Shown: in pieces, positions 29,498 through 38,660 of the stretch
Layout of the letters: each line of letters starts with the position of its first letter
Position numbering within the stretch: the stretch's first letter is position 1
From: Sphingomonas sp. LC-1
Lineage (GTDB): Bacteria > Pseudomonadota > Alphaproteobacteria > Sphingomonadales > Sphingomonadaceae
Assembly: GCF_025371035.1 (NCBI RefSeq)
Contig: NZ_JANZXB010000001.1
Span: 186,001 to 250,000 of the forward strand
DNA length: 64,000 nucleotides
Direction of reading: 5' to 3'
The notes under the pieces: model-generated
Databases searched by the model: none
Seen by the model: only the letters and a program-made list of their open reading frames with translations
Told to the model about the DNA's origin: nothing
Made by a program: the position numbers and the translations under genes

Positions 29498-29536
29498 GGC
29501 CTTCGACTTCGCTCAAGCCAAGCGAAGTCGAAGGCC
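29498..29536. repeat. REP-like perfect palindrome, possible bidirectional terminator
   Basis: Two perfect 16-base arms, GGCCTTCGACTTCGCT (29498-29513) and its reverse complement (29521-29536), with a 7-base spacer. It shares GCCTTCGACTTCGCTCA with the repeat at 18934. It lies in the 63-base gap between the convergent GH43 and halogenase genes, where it could end transcription from both sides. Confidence 0.7.
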
Positions 29537-29554
29537 ACGCATCACCCTCAACGC

Positions 29555-31099
29555 CTAGATTGTCGGCAATCCCCGCTCGACGATCTTGCGGATCAGGTCG
29601 CGGTGGCGAGGCAAGCCAGCGAGCATCCGCCCCGTCTGCACGTCATTTTCGCGGCGCGCACGCTCGGCGACGATGGCTTCCGCCTCCAAGCTGCCGGGGG
29701 CGATCTCGGTCCGCTGGCCCATGCCGTAGAGGACATATTGATAACTTGCCGAGGGGAAGACCTCCTCCACCCGGTCGAACTCGTCATGCATCCACGGCGC
29801 CTGGTAACGCCATAACTCCATCAGCGCCTGCAACCGATCGGGCATCGTCTCGGGACGGCAATTGTCACGCCAGAAGTCGCTATCGGTCCGCTTCGTCAGC
29901 GAGTAATGCAGCTTCAGGAAATCGACGATCCTCCCCCAGCGATAGAGGGTCGTATCGTTAAAGCGCCGCGCGACCGTGTCCATCACCTCGCGACAGGCGG
30001 GCATCTGCTCGGCGATCAGCTTGGCCGACAGCTCGATGAGCACGATGGCCGAGGCTTCCAGCGGTTCGAGGAACCCGGCGGCCAGCCCGACCGCCACACA
30101 GTTGCGCTCCCAGAAACGGATCCGGTGCCCGGCCCTGATCTTCAGCTCGCGCACCGGCAGGTCGCGACCCGCATCACCCAAATAGGCGCGCAATTCCCGT
30201 TCCGCTTCGTCGCGGTCGATATGGCTGCTGGAAAAGACATGTCCCACGCCGCGCCGGGTGGGCAGGCCGATGTCCCATATCCATCCCGAGGACTGGGCGG
30301 TCGAAATGGTGTGGGACGCGATCGGCGCATCCGCATCGTCATAGGGCACCTGGATCGCCAGCGCCGTGTCGCAGAACAGCACATCGTTCAGCGGCTTGAA
30401 CGGCACCCCCATCGCCTCGCCCAGCAACAGCGAGCGAAAGCCGGTACAGTCGACGAACAGGTCGCCCGTCACCTCGCCCGCCTGCGCCGTCCGCACGGCG
30501 CGAATATCACCGTTTTCGGTCAACGACACCTGTTCGACATCGGCCAGGACATGGCGCACGCCCAGTTGCTCGCAGCAATGGCGGCGGAGGAAGTCGGCGA
30601 ACTTTCCTGCGTCGAGATGATAGGCGTAATTGGCCAGCGCTTCATATTCGGGGGTTGCGATCGTCTTGGGGGCGAGGCCCGCGTCGCAAATCCGCCCCTG
30701 CGGTGTCACCGCGTCGCAGAAGCTGCCATCCCCCTCACCCACCAGCCAGTGCGGCGCGAGGTTCACCTGCCCGAAGCTTTGCGGCAGCATCAACGGGTGG
30801 TAATAACCGTCATCCGCCGCGCCGGTGGTCCAGCGGTTGAACCGCGCGCCCTGTTTGAACGAGGCGTCGCATTCGCGGAAGAACGCGGTTTCCGACACGC
30901 CCATGCGTTTCAGGGTCGTGCGCAGCGTCGGCCAGGTCCCCTCGCCCACGCCGATGATCGGGACATTGGGGGCTTCGACCAAAGTGACGGTGAAGCCATG
31001 CGGCCGCCGCCCCTGATGCCGCGCGGCGATGACGCCCGCGGTCAGCCATCCGGCAGTACCGCCGCCGACGATCACGATATTCTGAACGGGCTGAACCAT
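29555..31099 (-). CDS. Flavin-dependent tryptophan-halogenase-family protein
   Basis: 514 residues. FAD-binding GGGTAGW at ~12-18, ASFKQGARFNRW with a lysine (~82) at the place of the halogenase catalytic lysine, and FLEPLEASAIVLIE near residue 340 all mark the tryptophan halogenase family. The WxWxIP motif reads WIWDIGLP: both tryptophans are kept but Pro is replaced by Gly. The family makes HOX from FADH2, oxygen and halide and uses it on aromatic rings. Relatives next to TonB receptors are known, but their natural substrates are not. It follows the receptor by 70 bases on the same strand. The ATG at 31099 is preferred to an in-frame TTG at 31117. Confidence 0.88.
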   Translation of the reverse strand: MVQPVQNIVIVGGGTAGWLTAGVIAARHQGRRPHGFTVTLVEAPNVPIIGVGEGTWPTLRTTLKRMGVSETAFFRECDASFKQGARFNRWTTGAADDGYYHPLMLPQSFGQVNLAPHWLVGEGDGSFCDAVTPQGRICDAGLAPKTIATPEYEALANYAYHLDAGKFADFLRRHCCEQLGVRHVLADVEQVSLTENGDIRAVRTAQAGEVTGDLFVDCTGFRSLLLGEAMGVPFKPLNDVLFCDTALAIQVPYDDADAPIASHTISTAQSSGWIWDIGLPTRRGVGHVFSSSHIDRDEAERELRAYLGDAGRDLPVRELKIRAGHRIRFWERNCVAVGLAAGFLEPLEASAIVLIELSAKLIAEQMPACREVMDTVARRFNDTTLYRWGRIVDFLKLHYSLTKRTDSDFWRDNCRPETMPDRLQALMELWRYQAPWMHDEFDRVEEVFPSASYQYVLYGMGQRTEIAPGSLEAEAIVAERARRENDVQTGRMLAGLPRHRDLIRKIVERGLPTI

Positions 31100-31169
31100 G
31101 GGAGTGGAAAGGTCCAAGAAGCGGCGGGGATGTCAAGCCGAAGCCCGACATCCCCACCAATGGCTATCG

Positions 31170-34100
31170 TCAGAAGCGATAGCGCGCGCCGAGGGTGAAG
31201 CGCCGACCGTAATCGAACACGTCGAGCAGCTGGTTCTTGAACCGGCCATGGGTGCTCTGCTTGTTCTTGTTGATGTTCAGCGCCTCGGCGAAGATCGAGA
31301 AGTTCTTGGTGACGTCATAGCTGCTGGTCAGATCGACCTGGAAGCTCTGGTTCACGAAGGTCGGCTCGGCGCCATAGGAGCCCGTATTCTGGTTCTGGCC
31401 AAAGCCCGACAGATATTCGTCACGCCAGTTCAGCGCGGTGCGGAACTGGAAGCCGTTCTTGTCATAGAACCCAACGAAATTCGCCGAATTCGCCAGGCCC
31501 GTCACCGCGAAACCGCTCTGCCCGACGATCTTGGGGTCATAGGGCTTGTTGGTGTTGACGAAGGTGGCGTTCGCTTGGAAGCCGAAGCCGCTGTCGCCGA
31601 AGACCTGCTGCCAAGCCAGCTCAACGCCGCGCACCGTCGCATCCGGGCCGTTGACCTGCGCCGAAATGGCGAAGACCGCCGGACGGCCCGTGGTCGGGTC
31701 GATCACGTTGTTCACCGTCTGGTTGGTGACACCGCCGACGATGAAGTTGCTGACATTCTTCAGGAAGAAGTCGACCGCCAGATACGAGTTGCGCTGGTAA
31801 TACCATTCCGCCGCGACGTCGAAATTGTCGGCGAGATACGGCTTCAGGTTGGGATTGCCGCCGCTGCCCGACAGGGCGCCGACGCGCTGCCCGTTGCCGA
31901 TGCCGACCACGGGGTTGAGCAGGCTGAGGCCCGGACGAGTCAGCGTACGCGATGCGTCGAAACGCAATTGCAGCTTGTCGGTCACTTCCAGTCGCAGGTC
32001 GAGCGAGGGTAGCAGGTACGAATAGCTGCTGCTGCTGGCCACCGGCTGCGTGTCGGTAAAGGCAATCGACAGCAGCGACGGGTCGGCGGTCGAAGTGGTG
32101 ATGACCGTCGGCTGGCGCCCCTGTCCGACCGAGTTCAGTCGCGTATTCTCGTTGCGCATGCCGATCGCGATATGCAGCGGCATGTTCGCCACCTGCGCCT
32201 CGATCGCGGCACTGAAGAACAGCGACCAGGTCTTTTCGTTGACGCGCAGGATGCTGCCCGGATCGACCTGCTCGACGAAGCGCCCGGTAAAGCCGTTCAG
32301 GCCATTGCCCGCGTCGCCCGGCGCCGGATAGTTGAAGCCCGGAATATTCTGCGCATAGGGATTGCCCAGCCCCGACAGATAAGCCTGATAGGCCGCCGGG
32401 CTGTAGACCAGGACCGATGGCGGCAGGCTGCCCGAGAAGCCCGAGATGAAGTTATTGAGGCTGATCGATCCCTGATACAGCCCGGCGGGCAGCGGCGAGA
32501 TGCCCGTCGTACGACCCGACGGCGCGCCGTAACCGGCATAGGCCTGCCAGAAATTGTTGGTGAAGGTGCTGCGGTTCAGCAGGTTGAAGGTGTCGTCGGT
32601 ATATTGACCGCCCGCCTTCAGGACGAGATTCTCTTCCTTCCAGGTTGCGACGCCACGGAATTGCTTCAGCTCGTCGGTGTTCTTCTGGGTCTGGAGCACG
32701 GTGACGTGCGAACCGATAAGCGACGGATCGGCCCAGGCCGCGCCATTGCCGGCGGGACCGAAATTGCTGATCGTCGGGAATGCCTTGTTGCTGTTCGCGG
32801 TGACGTTGAAGCCCAGATTGGTGCCCAGCGCGCCGCCATAGCCGATGTCGCCGTTGCTGCTGCCGATCGTGTTGCCGGGGTTCAGCCAGCTCTTGGCATA
32901 GGCGCCGTCCGCCTCGACCGTCAGCTTCTCGTTGACGTCCCACTTGACGTTCAGGCCGGTCTGGTTGGTCTGAAGGATCTGCTTGTTCATCGCCGCGGTG
33001 AAGTCGGTCGGCGACCCCGCCTGGGTAAAGCTGACCGCCGTGCCGTTGGCGTCCTGCGTCACGTTGCGCAGGTCGGGCTGGCTGAACCAGACGCCGAAGC
33101 CATAGACGTCGGTCGAGATGGTCTGGCGCGAGAAGTTGTTGTCCAGCGTGACCATCAGGTCGTTATTGGGATGCCATTGCAGCGCGATGCGGCCATCGAC
33201 GCGTTCGTCCTTCGTCTGCTGCTGCTCGGCGCCATATTGCTGCGGGAACCAGCCGGTCAGGGTGCGGCGGTTGCTGGCGGCGGCGCTGGCATCGTCGGTC
33301 GGCGCGCAGGTGGCGGCAGTGCTGCCGGCGAGCTGACAGGGGGCGAAGTTGCCGCCCGGCCAACCCGACACGTAAACGCGGTTGGTATCGGTATCACGCC
33401 GCGTGTAGATGAAGCTCGACAGGATACCGACCGTGTCATTGGCGAAGGTATCGCTGACCAGCGCGCCGAGCGTCGGGACGACATGCCCCGCCCGGTCCTG
33501 AAGCGAGCCCGAAGCACTGGTCGCCACGCGGAAGCCGGGATGGTCGAACGGCTTGGGGAACTGGATGTCGACGGTCGCGCCGATCGAGCTGGACGCCAGC
33601 GTCACGTCGGGCGTCTTCAGCACGCTCAACTGACCGATAAAGTCCGAACCGACGGTGCTGAAGTCGATCTGACGACCACCCGTCGCGGTCGAGATGCGAC
33701 GACCGTCATAGAGGGTGGTGTTGAAGTCGCCGCCAAAGCCGCGAACGGTGATACCGGTCGGCTCGCCGCGCGCGCCGGAACGCTGAATCGACACGCCAGG
33801 CAGACGCTGAAGCGACGCCGCGACGTTCGAATCAGGAAATTTACCAATATCTTCCGCGGAGATGGCGTCGACCACGCCGGTCGCGGTCCGCTTGATGTCG
33901 AGGTTGCGCTGGAGCGAGCTGCGCAGGCCGGTGACGATGATCTCGCCCTCCGACACCTCGCCCGCGGGGGACGGCGCATTGTTCTGCGCGCTGGGGGCGG
34001 TCGCCTGATCCTGCGGGGTTCCGGCTTCCTGTGCGGTGGTGGTGTTGGCTTGAGCCGGGGTGTCCGGGCGAACGGCTCCAGGAGCCGTAGTCTGAGCAAA

Positions 34101-34205
34101 GGCCGCGCCGGGCGCGATCATCGCCAGGGCCATCAGCGGCGACACGCCGGTCATCAGGCCACGGCGCGACACGAATGCGCCTACAAAGCTAGTGCGAGAC
34201 ACCAT
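31170..34205 (-). CDS. TonB-dependent receptor (carbohydrate type)
   Basis: 1011 residues. Long signal region at ~1-40, an Ala/Gln/Thr-rich spacer, a plug starting near EGEIIVTGLRSSLQRNLDIK with FPDSNVAASLQRLPGVSIQRS and ITVRGFGGDFN, and a 22-strand barrel ending ...GARYRF. There is no STN signalling domain, so it imports rather than signals. The length and spacer are typical of sphingomonad/Caulobacter polysaccharide receptors. Location suggests uptake of xylo-oligosaccharides. The start at 34205 follows AGGGGAAG; the frame extends upstream without homology. A promoter and operator lie 75-103 bases upstream. Confidence 0.95.
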   Translation of the reverse strand: MVSRTSFVGAFVSRRGLMTGVSPLMALAMIAPGAAFAQTTAPGAVRPDTPAQANTTTAQEAGTPQDQATAPSAQNNAPSPAGEVSEGEIIVTGLRSSLQRNLDIKRTATGVVDAISAEDIGKFPDSNVAASLQRLPGVSIQRSGARGEPTGITVRGFGGDFNTTLYDGRRISTATGGRQIDFSTVGSDFIGQLSVLKTPDVTLASSSIGATVDIQFPKPFDHPGFRVATSASGSLQDRAGHVVPTLGALVSDTFANDTVGILSSFIYTRRDTDTNRVYVSGWPGGNFAPCQLAGSTAATCAPTDDASAAASNRRTLTGWFPQQYGAEQQQTKDERVDGRIALQWHPNNDLMVTLDNNFSRQTISTDVYGFGVWFSQPDLRNVTQDANGTAVSFTQAGSPTDFTAAMNKQILQTNQTGLNVKWDVNEKLTVEADGAYAKSWLNPGNTIGSSNGDIGYGGALGTNLGFNVTANSNKAFPTISNFGPAGNGAAWADPSLIGSHVTVLQTQKNTDELKQFRGVATWKEENLVLKAGGQYTDDTFNLLNRSTFTNNFWQAYAGYGAPSGRTTGISPLPAGLYQGSISLNNFISGFSGSLPPSVLVYSPAAYQAYLSGLGNPYAQNIPGFNYPAPGDAGNGLNGFTGRFVEQVDPGSILRVNEKTWSLFFSAAIEAQVANMPLHIAIGMRNENTRLNSVGQGRQPTVITTSTADPSLLSIAFTDTQPVASSSSYSYLLPSLDLRLEVTDKLQLRFDASRTLTRPGLSLLNPVVGIGNGQRVGALSGSGGNPNLKPYLADNFDVAAEWYYQRNSYLAVDFFLKNVSNFIVGGVTNQTVNNVIDPTTGRPAVFAISAQVNGPDATVRGVELAWQQVFGDSGFGFQANATFVNTNKPYDPKIVGQSGFAVTGLANSANFVGFYDKNGFQFRTALNWRDEYLSGFGQNQNTGSYGAEPTFVNQSFQVDLTSSYDVTKNFSIFAEALNINKNKQSTHGRFKNQLLDVFDYGRRFTLGARYRF

Positions 34206-34279
34206 CTTCCCCTCTCCTACGTTTCTATGTTCCTGCGCGACCGGTGTTGTGCCCACCGTACCGCCCATTCGATGCCGAT

Positions 34280-34308
34280 ATGTTAGCGGTATAACGGATG
34301 CTTAACAA
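34280..34308 (-). promoter_or_regulatory. TonB-receptor promoter with LacI-type operator (site 5)
   Basis: Minus strand: TTGTTA (plus 34303-34308), 17 bases, TAACAT (plus 34280-34285), a good sigma-70-like promoter. The operator-like TGTTAGCGGTATAA (plus 34281-34294, core TA-G-CG-G-TA) covers the -10. The leader would be about 60-65 bases. Confidence 0.6.
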
Positions 34309-34446
34309 GCCATTTGTCAGAGCGTTCTCGAGCCGCTAGTCCCTCGCCTTGACGAGCGGCTCGTGGAGACGGACAAACCGGGGGCTCGTCGCCCGGATCG
34401 TGCGCGCCGAACCGGGATGGAGAGGAATCGAAAGGACCGAATCGCC

Positions 34447-35136
34447 ATGGCCGAAATGGAATTGCTCGACAGCGCGCAGCATGCCGCCCTTCGCGTCTCG
34501 ACCGCGCCCGATGCCGGCCGCCACTTCGTGCAACTGGTAGCCGAGGAGTTCCTCGATGCCGCGCTGCACTACCCTATCCTCTTTGCGCGCCATCCCGAAA
34601 CGGGCGATCTCTATCCCGGTGCGCTGATGGGGTTGGTGCCGGACGAAAATCTCTGCCTCGCCCCGAACGATGCGTTGGCCGGTTATCGCCCCGCCGATCT
34701 GGAGCGGCAGGGTTTCTATGTGTCGGGCGAGAATATCGCGATCGACCGCGACCATGCCGCGCTGGCCCAGGGGCAAGGAGACCCGGTCTTCGAAATGGAT
34801 GGCGGGGCGGCCCCGGCGCTGCGTCGCGTGCAGGCTGCGCTGCGGCGCCTGCATGTCGGATTGCCGCAAACGGAGGCCTTTATCCAGCGGATGATGGCGC
34901 ATAAGCTGGTCGAGCCGATCGACCTGAACTTCCAGTTCGACAATGGCGAGTCCCTGAGGCTGGACTCGCTCTACACCCTCGGCCTCGATACGCTGCACGC
35001 GCTGCCCGACGAGGTGGCACTGACGCTGTTCCGTTCGGGCGATCTGCAACTTGTCTATGCCATCACCGGATCGGTGCGGCACCTGCCCTTCCTCGCCCGC
35101 CGACGCAATGACCGGTTGAGCGGACTGGCGCGGTGA
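34447..35136 (+). CDS. SapC family protein
   Basis: 229 residues. The pattern VQLVAEEFLDAALHYPILFARHPETGD, PGALMGLVPDENLC, YRPADLERQGFY and LHVGLPQTEAFI matches the SapC family, whose members stand beside TonB receptors and halogenase-like genes in sphingomonads, Caulobacter and xanthomonads. The biochemical function is unknown; it has no signal peptide. ATG 34447 (MAEMELLDS) is preceded by AAAGGA. It is divergent from the receptor and overlaps the cupin gene by GTGA. Confidence 0.85.
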   Translation: MAEMELLDSAQHAALRVSTAPDAGRHFVQLVAEEFLDAALHYPILFARHPETGDLYPGALMGLVPDENLCLAPNDALAGYRPADLERQGFYVSGENIAIDRDHAALAQGQGDPVFEMDGGAAPALRRVQAALRRLHVGLPQTEAFIQRMMAHKLVEPIDLNFQFDNGESLRLDSLYTLGLDTLHALPDEVALTLFRSGDLQLVYAITGSVRHLPFLARRRNDRLSGLAR

Positions 35137-36140
35137 GCGGCGCGGCGGTCGAGATCGACATCGCGCGGCTCGACGGACCGGAGGCGTTTCGGCGGCTGGT
35201 GGCCGAACCCTGTCGACCGGTCGTGCTACGCGGCGCGGTGCGCGACTGGCCGCTGGCAAGGATCGCCGGGGGCGATGCCGCCGCGCTGCAGGACTATTTC
35301 ACCCGGTTCGACGCGGGTCGGCAGGTGGAAGCCTTTGTCGGCGATGCCGCGATCGCGGGGCGCTACAACTATACCGAAGACCTTTCGGGTTTCAATTTCC
35401 GCCGCGAGTCGATGCCGCTACGCGATGCCATTGCCCGCATCGTCGCGGGCAGCGATACGGACGAGACGCTCTATGTCGGATCGCTGCCCATTCCCCTGGT
35501 CCTGCCGGGCATGGCGGAGGAGAACCGTCTGGCTTTCGTACCGGCCGGTGTCGCGCCGCGCATCTGGATCGGCCATGCCTCGACCATCGCCTGTCACTAC
35601 GACATGATGGACAATATCGCCTGCGTGGTCGCGGGACAGCGGCGCTTCACCCTCTATCCCCCCGAGGCGATCGGCTACCTGTATGTCGGACCGATCGATC
35701 ATAATATGGCGGGGCAGCCAGTCGCCCTCGCGGCTGAGGCCAGCCCCGACGATCCCCGCTATCCCCGGTTCGAACAGGCGCGAAGCCAGGCGATCACCGT
35801 CGACCTTTCGGCGGGCGATGCGCTCTATATGCCCAAACTGTGGTGGCACCGGGTCGAGGCGAGCGGGACGCTCAATATCCTGGTCAACTACTGGTGGGAC
35901 GCTTTCCCGGTCGGCGCGGACCAGCCCTTCGCCACCCTGCTCCTCGCGATGAGCGCGATTGCCGCCCGGCCGGAGGTGGAGCGCGCGGCGTGGCGGGCCT
36001 GGTTCGACCATTATGTGTTCCGCCCCGATGGCCACCCGCTGGCGCATCTGCCCGAAGAACGGCACGGGATATTGGGCATGAGCGCGGAAAATCTCGGCAT
36101 CCTGCGCGCCCATGCCATGCGCATGCTTCGCGGCGGCTGA
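35133..36140 (+). CDS. Cupin-8/JmjC-like Fe(II)/2-oxoglutarate oxygenase-type protein
   Basis: 335 residues of the cupin_8 (FIH/JmjC-like) family. A likely metal triad is His155 and Asp157 in CHYDMMDN and His239 in LWWHRVE; RRFTLYPPE is the strand that follows. The RPVVLRGAVRDWPLA N-terminus is also typical. Such proteins hydroxylate proteins or small molecules with 2-oxoglutarate and O2; the substrate here is unknown. It starts with GTG overlapping the sapC stop. With sapC, the halogenase and the receptor it forms the recurring four-gene module. It ends 9 bases from the convergent GH115. Confidence 0.85.
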   Translation: MSGAAVEIDIARLDGPEAFRRLVAEPCRPVVLRGAVRDWPLARIAGGDAAALQDYFTRFDAGRQVEAFVGDAAIAGRYNYTEDLSGFNFRRESMPLRDAIARIVAGSDTDETLYVGSLPIPLVLPGMAEENRLAFVPAGVAPRIWIGHASTIACHYDMMDNIACVVAGQRRFTLYPPEAIGYLYVGPIDHNMAGQPVALAAEASPDDPRYPRFEQARSQAITVDLSAGDALYMPKLWWHRVEASGTLNILVNYWWDAFPVGADQPFATLLLAMSAIAARPEVERAAWRAWFDHYVFRPDGHPLAHLPEERHGILGMSAENLGILRAHAMRMLRGG

Positions 36141-36149
36141 TCGACCGGG

Positions 36150-38621
36150 TCAGCGGGGCGACGCAGTGGGATCGAGCGTGATCCCCTCCACGACGACGTC
36201 GGGATCGACCAGCCACAGGGTCACGCGGTGCCGGCCCTGCGACAGCATGGGCAGGGCCAGGGTCGCGACGCGGCGATTTTCGATCACCGAGCGGCCCCAG
36301 TTCGCCTCGGTCTCACCGGCCATCAGGTTGAGCATGGTCGGCGCGCCGTCATCTATCGACACCGCGATGCGATGCTTGCCCCCGCCGCGCACGTCGAGGC
36401 CGGGCGCCGCCACGACACCCAGGGTCGCGGGGCCGGACCGATCCCAATTCATGTCATAGGCGATATGCGGACTGTCCCCGCCCGGCCGCTCGATCACGGG
36501 CGCGGAGGCCGGTGTCGCGACCATCGCCGCCCCCTCGGCCGTAAAGCCCGCCACAGCTTCCCACCGGATGCCGCGTCCATCAACCGCACGCCCGGCATCC
36601 GCCGCGATCCGCAGGCGTGGCGAAGGGGTCGAAGGCGTCAGCGGCAACGGCTTCGCGACCGTCGCCAGCGTGGGCATCACGTCGGCATCGGGCTGTTGCC
36701 AGCCGGTATAGCCGATATGCGTCTGTGCCATCATGCTCGGCCATTTGCCGCCCGCCGTCTCAACCTCATAGCGACGACGAATTTGCGCATCGCGGGCGAA
36801 ATAGCCCCGCGCCGCTGTCGCAAAGCGCTCCGCCGCCGCGCCGTCCCCGGCCTGGGCGGCGGCACGATTGGCGGCGACGGCCTGATACAGGCGATGCAAA
36901 TTGGTCATCGCCTCGACCCGGTGCAGGACCAGTTCGTAATAGGAGTCACGTAGATTCTCGGGCAGCCGCGCCTCGACCGACCGCGCGTCCCTGTCGAGCG
37001 CATTCCATTCGCCCAGCACGCGGTCCCATTCCCCACCTGTCAGGTCATAGGTCGTCGCATCGATCAGTTCGGGTTTCCGACGGCTCGCCAACCGACCATA
37101 GCGGGTCAGCAGCGCACCGATCTCCGCCCCGCGCGCCGCGCCGAACTGCTGTGCCGCCCAGCGCGTCGGATAGGCCTGCATCGCTGCCAGATCCATCCGC
37201 GCCGGGTTCCATGCTATGTCGAGGAAGAAGCTGGTCGGATATTCCATCGGCTTCAGGTCGCCGACATTGACGATCCACAGCCGATCCGCACCGAACTGGT
37301 CGGCCATGCGCATCTGCTGCCACACGCGTGGAATGGCATTGGTGTCCAGCCACTTGTAGTTGCGCGGACCGCCGACATAATCGAAATGATAATAGACACC
37401 CGCCCCGCCCGCGCGCCGTTCGCCCAGCGGGGGCAGGCGCCGGATATTGCCCCAATTGTCGTCGGCGAACAGCAGGGTCACATCGTCGGGAACGCGCATC
37501 CCCTTGTCGTAATAATCCTGCACTTCCTTGTAGAGCGCCCAGACCTGCGGCGTTTCGGCGGCGGGTCGTTTGGTGACGTCGGCGATGATCCGGCGCTGGT
37601 CCCGGACGATGCGTTCGAGCAGATCGGTGGCGGTGCCCTCGGTCATCGGCTCGTCGCCGTCGCCGCGCATCCCGATCGTCACCGGGTCCTCGGCCTTGCC
37701 GCGCCGCTCGATCCCCTTGCGCCAGAACGCGCGGAGGGCGTCGGCATTCCTGCTATAGTCCCATGGGCCGGTGCCCTCGCGTTTCCAGTCCGCCTGCGCG
37801 CGCTGCATCGGCTCGTGGTGCGAGGTGCCGAGCAGCACCCCCATCTCCTGCGCCAGCGGGGCGGAGGCCGGATCATCCTCCCATAGCGACTTGCCCCACA
37901 TGGCGGGCCACAGGAAATTGGCCTTGGAGCGCAGCAACAGGGTGAAGACCTTTTCATAGGCCAGGTGATTGACCCCGCCGAAGCTGGCCCGCGCCCAGCC
38001 GCCAAAGCCCGGCTCCTCGTCGTTGATGAAGATGCCGCGATACTTCACCACCGGGCGATCGGCGACGCGCCCCGCCGTCAGGTACAGGGTCGGGTGACGC
38101 TGCGCCGGGACATCGGCCCACCAGGTGCATGGGCTGACCCCCGCCTTGGCGCTGATGTCGTACAGGCCGAAAATGGTGCCGCGGCGATCCGCGCCCACGA
38201 TCACCAGTGCGCGCGCGACGCCCGGCATGGGATTGTCGACCACCTGCTGAACATAGCCTTCCCATTGGCCCGCCAGTCCCGACACGTCGAGCTTGCCCGC
38301 CTTGACCAGCGCGTCGATCGGCGCGCTATGTCCCAGCGTGCCTGCAATCACGCTGGCGCCGCGCGAGACATCCGTGCCCAGGCGGACGTCGCCGCCGCCG
38401 ACCGCCTTCAGGTCCGCAACCAGATCCCTTGCCGCGCGGGCTACGCCGGGCTCGTCCCCGGCATCCACGACGATCGTCGCGGTGCGGCCCGGCGCGAGCA
38501 AGGCCAGGCTTCCCGGTGCCGCCCGCTCGCACGCCACGACCGGCCCCGAACAATCCGCCGCCCAGGCCGCACCCGGCAACAGTGCCGTCAACGCGACGGA
38601 CAGGAAAAACTGGCGCATCAT
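36150..38621 (-). CDS. GH115 xylan alpha-1,2-glucuronidase
   Basis: 823 residues. Signal peptide at 1-~22 (QFFLSVALTALLPGAAWA). GH115 hallmarks: YRGIFINDEEPGFGGWA, LLRSKANFLWPAMWGKSLWEDDP, GTSHHEPMQRAQ, TIGMRGDGDEPM, LLFADDNWGN and YHFDYVGGPRNYKW. The enzyme removes (4-O-methyl) glucuronic acid from xylan, including internal residues, which exposes the chain to GH10. The last ~150 residues are the C-terminal beta domain. The start is one of two adjacent ATGs (38621 or 38618) after GGGAG. It is divergent from the SGNH esterase. Confidence 0.94.
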   Translation of the reverse strand: MMRQFFLSVALTALLPGAAWAADCSGPVVACERAAPGSLALLAPGRTATIVVDAGDEPGVARAARDLVADLKAVGGGDVRLGTDVSRGASVIAGTLGHSAPIDALVKAGKLDVSGLAGQWEGYVQQVVDNPMPGVARALVIVGADRRGTIFGLYDISAKAGVSPCTWWADVPAQRHPTLYLTAGRVADRPVVKYRGIFINDEEPGFGGWARASFGGVNHLAYEKVFTLLLRSKANFLWPAMWGKSLWEDDPASAPLAQEMGVLLGTSHHEPMQRAQADWKREGTGPWDYSRNADALRAFWRKGIERRGKAEDPVTIGMRGDGDEPMTEGTATDLLERIVRDQRRIIADVTKRPAAETPQVWALYKEVQDYYDKGMRVPDDVTLLFADDNWGNIRRLPPLGERRAGGAGVYYHFDYVGGPRNYKWLDTNAIPRVWQQMRMADQFGADRLWIVNVGDLKPMEYPTSFFLDIAWNPARMDLAAMQAYPTRWAAQQFGAARGAEIGALLTRYGRLASRRKPELIDATTYDLTGGEWDRVLGEWNALDRDARSVEARLPENLRDSYYELVLHRVEAMTNLHRLYQAVAANRAAAQAGDGAAAERFATAARGYFARDAQIRRRYEVETAGGKWPSMMAQTHIGYTGWQQPDADVMPTLATVAKPLPLTPSTPSPRLRIAADAGRAVDGRGIRWEAVAGFTAEGAAMVATPASAPVIERPGGDSPHIAYDMNWDRSGPATLGVVAAPGLDVRGGGKHRIAVSIDDGAPTMLNLMAGETEANWGRSVIENRRVATLALPMLSQGRHRVTLWLVDPDVVVEGITLDPTASPR

Positions 38622-38660
38622 CACTCTCCCGCACCCCGGAGAGATGGATCCCCATGGGCT

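Noticed and set aside
32172-34286. A 704-codon plus-strand open frame over the TonB receptor
   Set aside because: It is antisense to a clear receptor with plug and barrel motifs; the translation is Arg/Asp/Gly-rich and repetitive, as expected from the complementary strand of GC-rich coding DNA.
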